Notes: generated by a model from the letters alone, not told the origin. A DNA stretch of 64,000 nt from Enterovirga aerilata (GCF_013044135.1 NZ_JABEPP010000006.1:248001-312000); one strand, 5' to 3'; counted from the first letter of the stretch, positions 30,622 to 40,736 are shown. Translations and numbers: made by a program.

Positions 30622-31563
30622 TCAGCTCCGCTGGATGCGCGGGTCGAGCGCGGTCTGCACCACGTCGACGAGCAGGTTCAGGATCACGAAGAACAGCGCC
30701 AGCACCAGGATCGTGCCCTGCAGGAGGGGCAGGTCGCGCTGGAAGATCGCGGCGTTGAGGAGGAAGCCCGTGCCCGGCCAGGAGAACACGGTCTCGATCA
30801 GGATCGAGCCGCCGAGCAGGTAGCCGAGCTGCAGGCCCATCACGGCGAGGGCCGTCGGGGCCGCGTTCTTCACGACGTGCCTGAACACGCCCCAGTCGGT
30901 GAGGCCCTTGGCGCGCAGCCCGATCACGAATTCCTGGGCGAGGATGTCCGCGACGAGGGCCCGGACGGTCCTCGCCACGATCCCCATCGGGATCACCGAC
31001 ATCGTGACCGCCGGCAGGATCATGAAGCGGAGCGAGCCGAAGAAGCCCTCGTTCCCGGACCCGGCGCCGGTCGGCGGCAGCCAGCCGAGGATGGCCGCGA
31101 AGACGATCACCAGCACCATGCCGAGCCAGTAATGCGGCACGGAGACGCCGAGGACGGAGAGGGCGGAGGCGGCCTTGTCCACAAGGCTGTCGCGGTAGTA
31201 GCCGGCGACGAAACCGAACAGCGAGCCGAAGAAGAAGCCGATCAGCGTCGCGAGGATCGAAAGGCGCAGCGTGTAGCCGACGGCCTTGAACACCTCGTCC
31301 GTCACGGGACGGCCGGTCGCGATGGAGGTGCCGAGATCGCCATGCGCGGCACGCCAAAGCCAGCGGCCGAACTGTTCCGGATAGGAGCGGTCGAAGCCGT
31401 AGAGGGTGCGGAGCATCGCCTGCAGGTCGGCCGATGCGTCGGGCGGCAGCACGGAAACCAGCGGGTCTCCGGGTGCAATATGGACGAGCGCGAAACAGAC
31501 CAGCGCGACCCCGAACAGGATCGGGACCGTGTAGGCGACGCGGCGGGCGAGATAGGCGAGCAT
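30622..31563 (-). CDS. peptide ABC transporter permease (DppB type)
   Basis: The 313-residue permease begins MLAYLARRVAYTVPILFGVA and contains the usual APGDPL motif after the first helix. The loop contacting the ATPase is seen in FVIGLRAKGLTDWGVFRHVV, and the end shows LLVDVVQTALDPRIQRS, which is highly typical of DppB/OppB. About six membrane helices are visible. It lies between the solute-binding protein gene and the second permease. Confidence 0.92.
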   Translation of the reverse strand: MLAYLARRVAYTVPILFGVALVCFALVHIAPGDPLVSVLPPDASADLQAMLRTLYGFDRSYPEQFGRWLWRAAHGDLGTSIATGRPVTDEVFKAVGYTLRLSILATLIGFFFGSLFGFVAGYYRDSLVDKAASALSVLGVSVPHYWLGMVLVIVFAAILGWLPPTGAGSGNEGFFGSLRFMILPAVTMSVIPMGIVARTVRALVADILAQEFVIGLRAKGLTDWGVFRHVVKNAAPTALAVMGLQLGYLLGGSILIETVFSWPGTGFLLNAAIFQRDLPLLQGTILVLALFFVILNLLVDVVQTALDPRIQRS

Positions 31564-31580
31564 GAGCCTTTCCGGTTGTC

Positions 31581-31681
31581 ATGGCCGGGCTTGGCCCGGC
31601 CATCCCGATCTCAGGGCACGGCCACGGATCGAGATCCCCGGGTCACCCTCGGATCGCGTCCGAGGGCAGGCGCCCGGGGAT
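31581..31681. repeat. nested palindromes between binding protein and permease genes
   Basis: A perfect 10-bp hairpin, ATGGCCGGGC / TTG / GCCCGGCCAT (31581-31603), is followed by a nested structure: ATCCCCGGG (31634-31642) with CCCGGGGAT (31673-31681) enclosing CCCTCGGA/TCCGAGGG (31646-31666). The outer bases again read GTCAT on the left and ATGAC on the right. Such hairpins after a solute-binding protein gene often stabilise its mRNA and reduce read-through to the permeases; that role is inferred. Confidence 0.7.
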
Positions 31682-31696
31682 GACGAGCTGCGCTCG

Positions 31697-33355
31697 TCAC
31701 TCCATCGACATCGTGGCGATGTCGATGAACCAGCTCTGCGGCTGCACGACGCCCTTCACCTTGGGCGACATGGCGCGCGGGCCGACATCATGCGCGACCC
31801 AGACGAAGGGCGCCTCCTCGACGATCCGCTTGTGCAGCCGCGCCAAAGCTTCGTCCCGTGCCTTGTCGTCGAAAGTGGTGCGGGCGTCGGCGATGAGCTT
31901 GTCGAACTCCTCGTTGCCGAAATAGCCCCAATTGTTGGAGACCGGCGGGAAGGTCTTGGTCGAGGTGAAGCGCACCATCCCGAAGAACGGGTCCATCGCC
32001 GCGTAGGTCACGTTGATGGCGTTGGCGCCGCGGGCGGAGGGATCCTTGGCGCCTTGGCGCCAGTTCGTGAAGAGCGTGTTCCACTCGATCACGTCGAGCT
32101 CGACGTCGAAATAGCACTCCTTCAGCGCCTGCTGCAGATACTCGTTCATCGGGATGGGCATCATCTGGCCCGAACCCGAGGCGGAGGTCTGCACCTTCAC
32201 CTTCAGCGGCTTCGAGGCCGAGTGGCCGGCCTCGGCCATGAGCTTCTTCGCGGCGGCCGGGTCGTACTTGATCTTGAACGAGGGATTGCCGTTCCAGGGA
32301 TGGCCTTCCTCGTAGGTGGCATAGGCCTCCGCCATGAGGCCGCTCAGCGCCTCCTTCAGCTCCGTGCGGTTGATGCAGAGATTCGCCGCGTGGCGGACGC
32401 GCCTGTCGAGCCAGGGCGAGCCTTCGACGAAGGAGAGCTGCCACGGCCAGACATGCGGCTGCGCGTTCTGGTACATCTTGAAGCCGCGGCTCTTGATCTG
32501 CTCGACCGCGTCCGGCGCGGGCGCCTCGATCCAATCGACCTGACCCGACAGAAGGGCGGCAGTGCGGGCATTCGCTTCGGGCAGCGGCAGGAGGATGACC
32601 TTCGGGATCTTAGGCCGGCGCTTCTCGTCCCAGTAGGTCGCGTTCGCGGCAAGCTCGAGCCGCTCGCGCGGAACGAAGCGCGTCACCTTGAACGGGCCGG
32701 AGCCGGAGGGATCGGCCGCGAAAGCCGCCCAGGCCTGCTTTGCGCGCTCGGCGGGGTCCGTCACGGAAGCGGGGATCGCCTTCAGCTTCGCCTCCCAGTG
32801 GGCGGGCGAGGCCATGAACAGGTTGGACAGATTGATCGGGAGGAACGAGTCGGGCTCCGACGTCGTGAGCTCGACCGTCATGTCGTCGACCACGCGGGCG
32901 GAGCGCAGCGTCGGCATGCGCGAGGCAGTGACGCCCACCTGGCTTGCATCGAAATGCGGGGCCGACTTGTCCAGGACCTTCTGGACGTTCCAGACCACCG
33001 CAGCGGCGTCGAAGGCGGACCCGTCGTGGAATTTCACGCCCGGGCGGAGCTTGAACGTCCACTTCGTCTTGTCGTCCGTGACCTTCCATTCGGTCGCGAG
33101 ACCCGGGACGAGGACCGAAGGCTCCTTCTCCTTCGAGAGGTCCCAATGGGTCAGGGCGTCGTAGATCGGGATGCCCGTGAAGCGGTTGCCCTCGAAGCCC
33201 TGGTCCGGCTGGCCGAGCGTGCGCGGGATGTCCGCCGCCGTCATGGCGATCCGCAGCACCTTCTCCTGGGCCGCCGCCTGCGAGGAGATGAGACCCGCCG
33301 CCATGCCGACGGCCAAGAGGCTGCAGCCGAAGCTCAGCGCCCAACGCGAAACCAT
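31697..33355 (-). CDS. peptide ABC transporter substrate-binding protein
   Basis: This 552-residue periplasmic protein starts with a signal peptide (WALSFGCSLLAVGMAAGLIS) cleaved near SQAAAQEK. It belongs to family 5 solute-binding proteins: YDALTHWDLSKE, KWTFKLRPGVKFHDGSAFDA and FMASPAHWEAK are visible. It captures the peptide or a similar substrate for the downstream permeases. It is the first gene of the importer operon and divergent from the racemase-family gene. Specificity cannot be deduced; family 5 also covers nickel and glutathione binders. Confidence 0.9.
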   Translation of the reverse strand: MVSRWALSFGCSLLAVGMAAGLISSQAAAQEKVLRIAMTAADIPRTLGQPDQGFEGNRFTGIPIYDALTHWDLSKEKEPSVLVPGLATEWKVTDDKTKWTFKLRPGVKFHDGSAFDAAAVVWNVQKVLDKSAPHFDASQVGVTASRMPTLRSARVVDDMTVELTTSEPDSFLPINLSNLFMASPAHWEAKLKAIPASVTDPAERAKQAWAAFAADPSGSGPFKVTRFVPRERLELAANATYWDEKRRPKIPKVILLPLPEANARTAALLSGQVDWIEAPAPDAVEQIKSRGFKMYQNAQPHVWPWQLSFVEGSPWLDRRVRHAANLCINRTELKEALSGLMAEAYATYEEGHPWNGNPSFKIKYDPAAAKKLMAEAGHSASKPLKVKVQTSASGSGQMMPIPMNEYLQQALKECYFDVELDVIEWNTLFTNWRQGAKDPSARGANAINVTYAAMDPFFGMVRFTSTKTFPPVSNNWGYFGNEEFDKLIADARTTFDDKARDEALARLHKRIVEEAPFVWVAHDVGPRAMSPKVKGVVQPQSWFIDIATMSME

Positions 33356-33501
33356 CCTGTTCCCCTCCCGGTGCGTTCACCGTCCGGCTTCGACGAAGCC
33401 GCTGCTTGCGGGCAGCAATGGTCGTGCCAGACTGGCCCCGGAAGCTTACCCGAACGGGCGCCGGCGGGAAGCGAAATCGTCCCCCGTGAGCCACCTCCGC
33501 G

Positions 33502-34248
33502 ATGCGTCTCCTCCTCATCAACCCCAACACGACCGAGAGCATCACGGATCTGGTTGCCGCGCGCGCCCGCGCGCTGGCCGGGCCGGATGTCGAGGTCAGG
33601 GCCGTGTCCGGCCGCTTCGGCGCGCGCTATATCGCGAGCCGAGCGGCCGCGGCGATCGCCGGCCATGCGGCGCTGGACGCGCTCGCAGCGCATCACGACG
33701 GCTGCGACGCGGTGCTCCTGGCCTGTTTCGGCGATCCCGGGCTCATGGCGCTCAAAGAGGTCTCGCCCGTTCCGGTCGTCGGGATGGCGGAGGCCTCGTG
33801 CCACCTCGCCTGCCTATTCGGCAGGCAGTTCTCGATCGTCACGGGCGGGGAGCGCTGGGATCCGATGCTGCACGAATTCGTGGCAGGGCTCGGCCTATCC
33901 TCTCGGCTGGCGGGCATCCGCACGGTCGCGCCGACCGGTGCCGAGATCGCGGCGGATCCGGAGCGCGCGATGGCGCTCCTCGCGGAAGGCTGCCGGGTTT
34001 GCGCGGAGGAGGATGGAGCCGAGGCCGTGATACTGGGCGGTGCGGGCCTCGCCGGGCTCGCCGACAGGATCGGCCCGGACGTGCCCGTCCCGGTGATCTG
34101 TTCGCTCGAGGCAGGCTTGCGGGCGACGGTCGCGGCGGCCGGCCTCCAGCGGTCGAAAGCCATGAGCGGCTCCCTCGCCCGCTCCTCGCCCGTAGCGAGC
34201 ACGGGGCTGTCGGACGAGCTCGCCCGGATGCTCGATCCGAGCTTCTAG
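33502..34248 (+). CDS. Asp/Glu/hydantoin racemase family protein
   Basis: The 248-residue protein opens with MRLLLINPNTTESITDLVAA, the hallmark of hydantoin racemase-type enzymes. The first catalytic cysteine is present (C75 in LLACFGDPG). The position of the second reads ILGGAGLAG with G180 where catalytically competent hydantoin racemases have Cys. It may therefore be a racemase relative with another activity. It lies divergent from the peptide importer, 146 bp apart, and its stop overlaps the end of the malonyl-CoA decarboxylase gene. Confidence 0.75.
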   Translation: MRLLLINPNTTESITDLVAARARALAGPDVEVRAVSGRFGARYIASRAAAAIAGHAALDALAAHHDGCDAVLLACFGDPGLMALKEVSPVPVVGMAEASCHLACLFGRQFSIVTGGERWDPMLHEFVAGLGLSSRLAGIRTVAPTGAEIAADPERAMALLAEGCRVCAEEDGAEAVILGGAGLAGLADRIGPDVPVPVICSLEAGLRATVAAAGLQRSKAMSGSLARSSPVASTGLSDELARMLDPSF

Positions 34249-35636
34249 ACCGCGACCCGGCCTTCCAGCAGCCCTGCCTCGAAATCGCGGAGCTGCCGCT
34301 GCACCGGGCCGGAGGCCGCGACCACGCCCTGGTTGGCATAGGCCTCATGATGCGCCTCGATCGTGCCGAGGTCGTAGAGGTAGTTCACCATGAGGCCCGC
34401 GCCCTCGCGCATTCCCTTCGGCGAGGTGTCGCCGAGCCAGTTGATCCGCTCCAGCCGCGCGCCATTGCCGAGATGGAAGCGTGCGACGGGGTCGAGAGGC
34501 TGGCCCTTCCCGTTCTTCATGCGCAGGAAATAGGCGGCGGCGAGCCCCAGCATGACCGGCTTCAGCTCGGCCGTCCGGACCGGATCGAGATGCCAGTCCG
34601 GCTCATCCAGGCCGGCGAGCCTGCCGCGGTCGAAGCCGGGAAATCCGGCCCCCTCCGGGTCTTCGGCGACGCGGCTCAGCCAGCGGCCGAAGCCCGGAAT
34701 GGGCGAAAGCGTGACGAAGGTCTTCAGCGAGGGGATGTCGCGGCAGAGATCCTCGACGACCTGCTTGATGAGGAAGTTGCCGAAGGAGATGCCCCGCAGG
34801 CCGGGCTGACAGTTGCTGATGGAATAGAACACGGCGGTCGTCGCCCGTTCGGGCGCGAGCGGCTCGCGGCCGTCCGCCAGCACCTCCTGGATCGAGTGCG
34901 GGATCTCCCGCGTCAGGGCGACCTCGACGAAGATCAGCGGCTCGTCGACGAGCGAAGGATGGAAGAAGGCATAGCAGCGCCGGTCGGGCGGCTGCACGCG
35001 GCGGCGCAGCTCGTCCCAGCCGTGGATGGTATGCACCGCCTCGTAGCGGATGATGCGCTCCAGGATGTCCGCGGGCGTCGACCAGGTGATGCGCTGCATC
35101 ATCAGGAAGCCGCGGTTGAACCAGGAGTGGAAGAGGTGCTCGAGGTCGTCGGCGACGCTGGCGAATTCCTCTTCGCGCCCGACCTCCTCGAGCAGCTTCT
35201 CGCGCATGGCGACGAGCGCCCGCGTGCCGCCGGGGGCGAGGTTCAGGCGCCGGAACAGCTCCTGCCGCGGCGGCTCCACCGCCCGGAGCAGCGCCTGGAG
35301 ATGCGCCGGGCTCGGATCGGCGTCGTATTGCGCCCAGGCGGCGCGCAGCCGCTCGGGGCTCGGCGCGAAGTCCCGGGCCAGCAGGCGGAAGAAGGCCGTG
35401 CGCTCCTCAGGCGAGAGTGCGGCATAGAGGTCGAGGACCTGCCGGGCGATGGCCACGCCCGACGCCTCGCCCCGGCCCGAGAGGAGCGCCCTGGAGAGTT
35501 CGTCGATGCTCGCGCCCTTGGCCGGGCTGCGCCACCCGACGCGGGAGATCGCCGGCACGACCGCCGAGCGCTCTAGGAGGCTGCGTCCCCGCTCGGCGAT
35601 CTCGCCGAGCATGTCCTGGAAGAAACTCGTGCTCAT
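34245..35636 (-). CDS. malonyl-CoA decarboxylase
   Basis: This 463-residue enzyme converts malonyl-CoA to acetyl-CoA and CO2. The N-terminal helical domain (residues 1-165) and the GNAT-like catalytic domain are complete. The blocks FYSISNCQPGLRGISFGNFL (about 270-289) and ARFHLGNGARLERINWLGD (H388) hold the Ser and His used in catalysis. It matches the MatA/MLYCD family in length and order. It is convergent with the racemase gene with a 4-bp overlap of stop codons. The following 171 bp before its start (35637-35807) hold nothing recognised. Confidence 0.92.
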   Translation of the reverse strand: MSTSFFQDMLGEIAERGRSLLERSAVVPAISRVGWRSPAKGASIDELSRALLSGRGEASGVAIARQVLDLYAALSPEERTAFFRLLARDFAPSPERLRAAWAQYDADPSPAHLQALLRAVEPPRQELFRRLNLAPGGTRALVAMREKLLEEVGREEEFASVADDLEHLFHSWFNRGFLMMQRITWSTPADILERIIRYEAVHTIHGWDELRRRVQPPDRRCYAFFHPSLVDEPLIFVEVALTREIPHSIQEVLADGREPLAPERATTAVFYSISNCQPGLRGISFGNFLIKQVVEDLCRDIPSLKTFVTLSPIPGFGRWLSRVAEDPEGAGFPGFDRGRLAGLDEPDWHLDPVRTAELKPVMLGLAAAYFLRMKNGKGQPLDPVARFHLGNGARLERINWLGDTSPKGMREGAGLMVNYLYDLGTIEAHHEAYANQGVVAASGPVQRQLRDFEAGLLEGRVAV

Positions 35637-35807
35637 GCTCGTCCGTGCCGCGCGGGAGAGGCGGACCTACCCGCCCACGATGACGGGGCTCTGACGATCT
35701 CCGTCACGCAGGATTCCGGCCCGTGTCCCGCAGGCCCGGCAGGATGCGTGATCGCCCCCGGGAGCGCAATCGGCGCATTGGAGGCATCCGGCGAGGTACT
35801 CAGGCGA

Positions 35808-37613
35808 TCAGGCGCCGCCCACGACCGCGAGGGCCAGCCGAGCCGCCGGAACCGGCTTCGCCTCGCCCGCCATGAACTGCGCGCGCGCCAGCTCGGCAAA
35901 GCGCCCGCCACGGGCGACGAGCTCGTCGAAGCTTCCCGATTCGACGATCCGCCCGGCGTCGAAGACGAGGATGCGGTCGGCGTTGCGGATCGTCGCGAGC
36001 CGGTGCGCGATGACGAAGGTCGTGCGGCCCTTCATGACCTCCTCCAGCGCCGCCTGGAGCTTCCGCTCCGTGGCCGCGTCGAGTGCGCTCGTAGCCTCGT
36101 CCAGGATCAGGACCGGCGGGTTCTTGAGCAGCGCCCGGGCGATCGAGAGGCGCTGGCGCTCGCCCCCGGAGAGAGAGCGGCCACGCTCGCCGATGACCGA
36201 GTCGAGGCCGTCGGTCTGACGCTGGATGAACTCGCTCGCCTGCGCCCTCTCCAGCGCCTCCCGCATCTCGGCTTCGGTCGCATCGGGCCGGCCGACGAGG
36301 AGGTTCTCACGGATGGAGCGGGCGAACAGCATCGGCTCCTGGAACACGACGCCGATATTGCGCCTGAGCGAGGCGAGGCTGATGTCGCGGATATCCTCGC
36401 CGTCGATCCGGATTGCGCCCGATTGCGGGTCGAAGGCGCGGTGCAGGAGCCCGAGCGTGGTCGACTTGCCCGATCCGGTGGCGCCCACCAGCGCCACCGT
36501 CTCGCCCGGCTCGACCGAGAAGGACACATCGGCGATCGCCGTCCGCTTGCCGTCATACGAGAAGGAGACGTTGTCGAACTCGACCCGTCCCTTGAAGCGC
36601 TCGATGTTCTTGGCATGGGGGCGGTCGTGGACCGCCGGCGCCGTATCGAGGATATCGAAGAACTCCGCCATCTTCGGCGCCTGCAGGAACAGCTGGTTCA
36701 CGAAGGAGACGACCTGCTCCAGGCGGCCGATCAGCATGGTCGCGATGGACATGAACATGACCACGTCGCCGATGGAGGCGAGGCCGCGCAGGTGCAGCCA
36801 GGTGCCGAGCAGGAAGATGGCCGTCACGGTCAGCGTGGCCGAGGCGCGTGTCGCGATGGATGCGAGCGCCCACCAGGACAGCACCGGGGTCTGAGCCGCG
36901 AGGAGCTCGCCGATGATGTTCCTGAGCGCTCCCGTCTCGGCCTTGGCGCGGGTGAAGGACTGGATGACAGGAACGTTGCCGAGCGCGTCGGAGGCATGCT
37001 CGGCGAGGCTCGAGTGGTACTGCTCGACCCGGCCCTGCAGCGTCTCGGTCTTCCGCAGCACGATTGCCGTGAGCACGGTGAAGAGCGCCACGAGGGCGAG
37101 GAGGAGGAGACCTAGCCGCCAGTTCAGGAACAGGGTGAGCGGCAGCAGGATGGTCAGCGCGACGATGGCCGCAAAATGGTCGCGGAAGAAGCCAAGCCAG
37201 AGCCAGGCCATCCCGTTGGAGCCCTCCAGCATGACCTTCAGCACGCGGCCGGAATGAGTGGAGGTGTGGAAGGCGAGCGGCAGCTCGAGGACATGCTCAA
37301 AATAGGTGGCCATCGTGGCGAGGCGCCGCCGATGCGAGAGGCGGTCCGCATGAAGCGCCACGAGAACGCCGGCCCCGATGGCGAAGAGACCGAACGCGAT
37401 CCAGGCCGCAAGGAGCGGCAGCAGCGACGAGAAGGTCACGATTGCACCGCCCGACACGCCTTGGGTGAGCCGGTCGATGATCCGCCCGAACAGCACCGGC
37501 TCCGCAAACGCCGCGATGGCGAGCCCGATATTCGCGAGCGCCAGGACGGCACCCAGCCGCAGATCGGAGCCGAGCTGGCCGAGAACGCGGATATAGAGAC
37601 GGATCAGCCACAT
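35808..37613 (-). CDS. ndvA: cyclic beta-1,2-glucan exporter-type ABC transporter
   Basis: The 601-residue half-transporter fuses an N-terminal six-helix membrane domain ([40 protein letters not shown]) to a C-terminal ATPase. The ATPase has Walker [11 protein letters not shown]-loop [12 protein letters not shown], signature LSGGERQR, Walker [13 protein letters not shown] and switch IAHRLATI. It is close in length and sequence to NdvA/ChvA, which exports cyclic beta-1,2-glucan to the periplasm. The glucan synthase gene is not in the window. ATG 37613 ([15 protein letters not shown]) is preferred to GTG 37625. Confidence 0.82.
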   Translation of the reverse strand: MWLIRLYIRVLGQLGSDLRLGAVLALANIGLAIAAFAEPVLFGRIIDRLTQGVSGGAIVTFSSLLPLLAAWIAFGLFAIGAGVLVALHADRLSHRRRLATMATYFEHVLELPLAFHTSTHSGRVLKVMLEGSNGMAWLWLGFFRDHFAAIVALTILLPLTLFLNWRLGLLLLALVALFTVLTAIVLRKTETLQGRVEQYHSSLAEHASDALGNVPVIQSFTRAKAETGALRNIIGELLAAQTPVLSWWALASIATRASATLTVTAIFLLGTWLHLRGLASIGDVVMFMSIATMLIGRLEQVVSFVNQLFLQAPKMAEFFDILDTAPAVHDRPHAKNIERFKGRVEFDNVSFSYDGKRTAIADVSFSVEPGETVALVGATGSGKSTTLGLLHRAFDPQSGAIRIDGEDIRDISLASLRRNIGVVFQEPMLFARSIRENLLVGRPDATEAEMREALERAQASEFIQRQTDGLDSVIGERGRSLSGGERQRLSIARALLKNPPVLILDEATSALDAATERKLQAALEEVMKGRTTFVIAHRLATIRNADRILVFDAGRIVESGSFDELVARGGRFAELARAQFMAGEAKPVPAARLALAVVGGA

Positions 37614-37801
37614 CGGCAGGCGCACTCCGGCACGGAACCGCCGCTCCCGCGCTTCGACAGGCTGCGCGCGGCGCCTGTCAACGTGGGGGCGGGCGACGGT
37701 TCGAGAGCTGGTCCCTACACAAGCGGTCCTGCACGGAGCCTGAATGACAAGCCCTGCCGGCCCGGCTAAGAGCGCGGCCGGGCAGGAGGTCTCGATCCCG
37801 C

Positions 37802-38305
37802 ATGGCGCAGCCGCCGCAGAAAGCCTTTCCGGTCTCCTGGGACCAGTTCCACCGCGATGCCCGTGCGCTCGCCTGGCGGCTCGCCGCGGCCGGGCCGTTC
37901 AAGGCGATCGTCTGCATCACGCGCGGCGGGCTCGTTCCGGCCGCGATCGTGGCGCGGGAGCTGGATGTGCGGCTGATCGAGACGGTCTGCGTCGCCAGCT
38001 ACCACGACTACCGGAACCAGGGCGAACTGACCGTCCTCAAGGGCATCGCCGAGAGCGTGACGGGGCTCGGGGCCGAGGGCGAGGGCGTCCTGGTGATCGA
38101 CGATCTGACCGATACGGGGAAGACGGCCCAGATCGTGCGCAACATGCTGCCGAAGGCGCATTTCGCGGCGATCTACGCCAAGCCGGCGGGCCGGCCGGTG
38201 ATCGACACCTTCGTCACGGAGGTAAGCCAGGACACCTGGATCTACTTTCCGTGGGACATGGGCCTCGTCTATCAGGAGCCGATCACGGCCGGCGCGAGGG
38301 GCTAG
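37802..38305 (+). CDS. gpt: xanthine-guanine phosphoribosyltransferase
   Basis: This 167-residue purine salvage enzyme joins xanthine or guanine to PRPP. The PRPP-binding motif [14 protein letters not shown] (residues about 97-110), the [10 protein letters not shown] loop near residue 40 and the C-terminal [11 protein letters not shown] block are characteristic of Gpt. It is soluble or peripherally membrane-associated. It is the first of a run of plus-strand genes. Confidence 0.93.
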   Translation: MAQPPQKAFPVSWDQFHRDARALAWRLAAAGPFKAIVCITRGGLVPAAIVARELDVRLIETVCVASYHDYRNQGELTVLKGIAESVTGLGAEGEGVLVIDDLTDTGKTAQIVRNMLPKAHFAAIYAKPAGRPVIDTFVTEVSQDTWIYFPWDMGLVYQEPITAGARG

Positions 38306-38344
38306 CGGCTAGGTCGCGGGCCGAGAATCCGCTACAGCGGCGGC

Positions 38345-38935
38345 ATGGAACGCGCGCGCATCTCCCTCCTGACCGTCTGCGGACTCGAGGAGCTCGACGG
38401 CCACTCCGCCCGCCGGGTCACGCACGTGCTGTCCATCCTCGATCCGGACTGGCCCGATCCGGAGAGCTTCGGACGCTGGGATCCCCATCGCCGGCTGACG
38501 CTCCGCTTCCACGACATCATCGAGCCGATCCCGGGCCAGATCCTGCCCGAGCGCGCGCATGTCGAGCGTATCATCGCTTTCGCGGACGAGCTCGCGGCCG
38601 ACGCGCACGAGCGCGACGACGGCCACCTCCTCGTCCACTGTCACATGGGCATCTCGCGCTCCACCGCCGCCATGACGATGCTGCTGGCCCTGGCCTATCC
38701 GGACGAGGACGAGGAGAGCCTCATCGCAAGGCTGACCGCCATCCGTCCGCAGGCCTGGCCGAACCTGCGCATGATCGGTTTCGCCGACGAGATCCTCGGC
38801 AGGCGCGGGCGGCTCGCCGCAGAGGTGAGCCGCCTGCACGCTCGGCAGATCGCCGCGCGTCCGCAGCTCGCCGATACCTTCCGGCGACTCGGCCGGGCAC
38901 GGGAGGTCGAGGCCGCCCTCGCGGCCGCGGCCTGA
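38345..38935 (+). CDS. dual-specificity protein phosphatase
   Basis: The 196-residue protein has the phosphatase P-loop HCHMGISRS (C99, R105 of the C-x5-R motif) with a likely general acid in the FHDIIEP region near residue 57. It would dephosphorylate a protein or another phosphate ester through a cysteinyl-phosphate. The substrate is unknown. It lies between gpt and the sugar kinase gene, with its stop 5 bp from the next start, so cotranscription with the kinase is likely. Confidence 0.82.
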   Translation: MERARISLLTVCGLEELDGHSARRVTHVLSILDPDWPDPESFGRWDPHRRLTLRFHDIIEPIPGQILPERAHVERIIAFADELAADAHERDDGHLLVHCHMGISRSTAAMTMLLALAYPDEDEESLIARLTAIRPQAWPNLRMIGFADEILGRRGRLAAEVSRLHARQIAARPQLADTFRRLGRAREVEAALAAAA

Positions 38936-38940
38936 TTCCG

Positions 38941-39834
38941 ATGCTCGTCGGCATCGACTGGGGCGGGACAAAGATCGAGGGTATCTGCCTGTCGGGCGAT
39001 GGCGAGATTCTCGCCCGCAGGCGCGTGGCGACCCCAAGAGGGGATTACGAAGCCTGCATCGCCGCGATCGCCGATCTCGTCGCGGGGCTGGAAGCGGCGG
39101 CAGGACTGCGCGGGACGGTGGGAGTCGGCATCCCGGGCGCGATCTCGCCCAGGACCGGCCTCATCATGAATGCGAACTCCACCTGGAACATCGGCCGGCC
39201 GCTCGACAGGGACCTTGAGAGGGCGCTCGGGCGCGAGGTGCGGGTCGAGAACGATGCCAACTGCTTTGCGGTATCGGAGGCCGTCGACGGCGCCGGCGCC
39301 GGCTGCGCGGTGGTTTGGGGCGTCATCCTCGGCACAGGCGCCGGATCCGGGATCGCGATCGACGGGCGCGCGCTCGGTGGGCACAACCGCATCGCCGGCG
39401 AATGGGGTCACAACCCCCTGCCGCGACCGAGGGACGACGAGCGTCCCGGTCCGGCCTGCTATTGCGGGCGGCACGGCTGCAACGAGACCTTCGTGTCGGG
39501 CACCGGCTTCGAGCGCGATTTCCGCGAGCGGACCGGCCGCACGCTCCCCGGGCCGGACATCGTGCAGCTGATGCGGTCGGGAAACCGGGCGGCGCGCGAT
39601 GCATACGAGGCCTATCTCGACCGGCTCGGGCGCGGGCTCGCGAGCGTCGTGAACGTGCTCGACCCCGACATCATCGTCCTCGGCGGGGGCATGTCGAATG
39701 TGGAGGAGCTCTATCTGGACCTGCCCTCCCGCATCGCGCCGCATGTCTTCTCCGATTCCTTCACGACGCCCGTCGTGATGCATCGGCACGGCGATTCCTC
39801 AGGCGTTCGAGGTGCGGCGTGGCTATGGAAGTGA
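38941..39834 (+). CDS. ROK family sugar kinase
   Basis: This 297-residue kinase starts MLVGIDWGGTKIEG with the ATP phosphate loop, has the catalytic D105 in ENDANC and the second phosphate loop GTGAGSGI. It contains the ROK metal site with H157 and the cysteines of CYCGRHGC (173, 175, 180). Members phosphorylate fructose, mannose, glucose or N-acetylated sugars; the sequence resembles fructokinase/Mak. It overlaps the next gene by 10 bp. Confidence 0.88.
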   Translation: MLVGIDWGGTKIEGICLSGDGEILARRRVATPRGDYEACIAAIADLVAGLEAAAGLRGTVGVGIPGAISPRTGLIMNANSTWNIGRPLDRDLERALGREVRVENDANCFAVSEAVDGAGAGCAVVWGVILGTGAGSGIAIDGRALGGHNRIAGEWGHNPLPRPRDDERPGPACYCGRHGCNETFVSGTGFERDFRERTGRTLPGPDIVQLMRSGNRAARDAYEAYLDRLGRGLASVVNVLDPDIIVLGGGMSNVEELYLDLPSRIAPHVFSDSFTTPVVMHRHGDSSGVRGAAWLWK

Positions 39835-40736
39835 CCGCTCCCGTGCCGCGAGCGGTCCCGACGCAGACGGCGGCGCTGGTTCCGCTGCTCGGGCTTCTCT
39901 GGGGCTTCAACTGGGTCGCGGTCCGGATCTGCCTGACGGAGATCCCGCCCTGGACGCTCCGGGCGGCGGGATTCGCGGCCGGGACGCTGGCCCTCTATGC
40001 CTATCTCCGGGTGCGCGGGAAGAGTCTCGAGGTGCCTCGCCGGCACTGGCTCCGCCTCGTCGTGGTCGGACTCCTGTCGATCACCTTCTACAACCTGCTG
40101 AGCGCCTTCGCGCAGCTCTCCGCGAGCACGACGCGGAGCTCCGTCCTGTCCTACACAATGCCGATCTGGGCCGTGATCTTCGCCCGGATCGTGGTGGGGG
40201 AACGGGTCGACCGCCGGCGCGCGCTCGGGCTCGGGCTCGGGATCGCGGGCCTGCTTTCTCTCGGCTGGCCGATCCTGGCGGCGGGCGAGTTCTCGATCGG
40301 CCTCGTCTGGGCTATCCTGTCGGGCGTGTCCTGGGCGGCGGGCAGCGTGGTCCTGAAGCGGTATCCCATCGATGCCGGAGCGCTCACGATCGCCTGGTGG
40401 CAGCTCATGCTCGCCGTGCCGGTCACGACCGCCGGAATGCTCGTCTTCGAGGGGGTGCCGGAACTGCGCCCGCTCCAGACCGCGACGATCTGGGCCTTCA
40501 TCTATCACGCCATTCTGGCGCAGGCGGTCGCGACCACGCTCTGGTTCACGATCCTAGAAGCGCTGCCGACCGGCATCGCGTCCATCGGCTCGCTTCTCGT
40601 TCCGGCGGTCGGCGTGCTCGGCGCGACGGCGTTCCTCGGCGAGCGCCCGACCACCGGCGACCTCCTGGGTCTCGCCTTCATCGTCGCGGCATCGGCGGTG
40701 GTGCTCGTCCGGCTCCCGCCGGAGCGGCGGACCTAA
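39825..40736 (+). CDS. DMT (EamA) family transporter
   Basis: The 303-residue membrane protein has two EamA repeats totalling ten membrane segments, such as LVPLLGLLWGFNWVAVRICL and ASIGSLLVPAVGVLGATAFL, with the PxW motif at MPIWAVIFARIVVGERV. It exports or imports a small metabolite. ATG 39825 overlaps the end of the kinase gene, which suggests coupled translation. It is unrelated in detail to the DMT gene at 4728. Confidence 0.85.
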   Translation: MEVTAPVPRAVPTQTAALVPLLGLLWGFNWVAVRICLTEIPPWTLRAAGFAAGTLALYAYLRVRGKSLEVPRRHWLRLVVVGLLSITFYNLLSAFAQLSASTTRSSVLSYTMPIWAVIFARIVVGERVDRRRALGLGLGIAGLLSLGWPILAAGEFSIGLVWAILSGVSWAAGSVVLKRYPIDAGALTIAWWQLMLAVPVTTAGMLVFEGVPELRPLQTATIWAFIYHAILAQAVATTLWFTILEALPTGIASIGSLLVPAVGVLGATAFLGERPTTGDLLGLAFIVAASAVVLVRLPPERRT

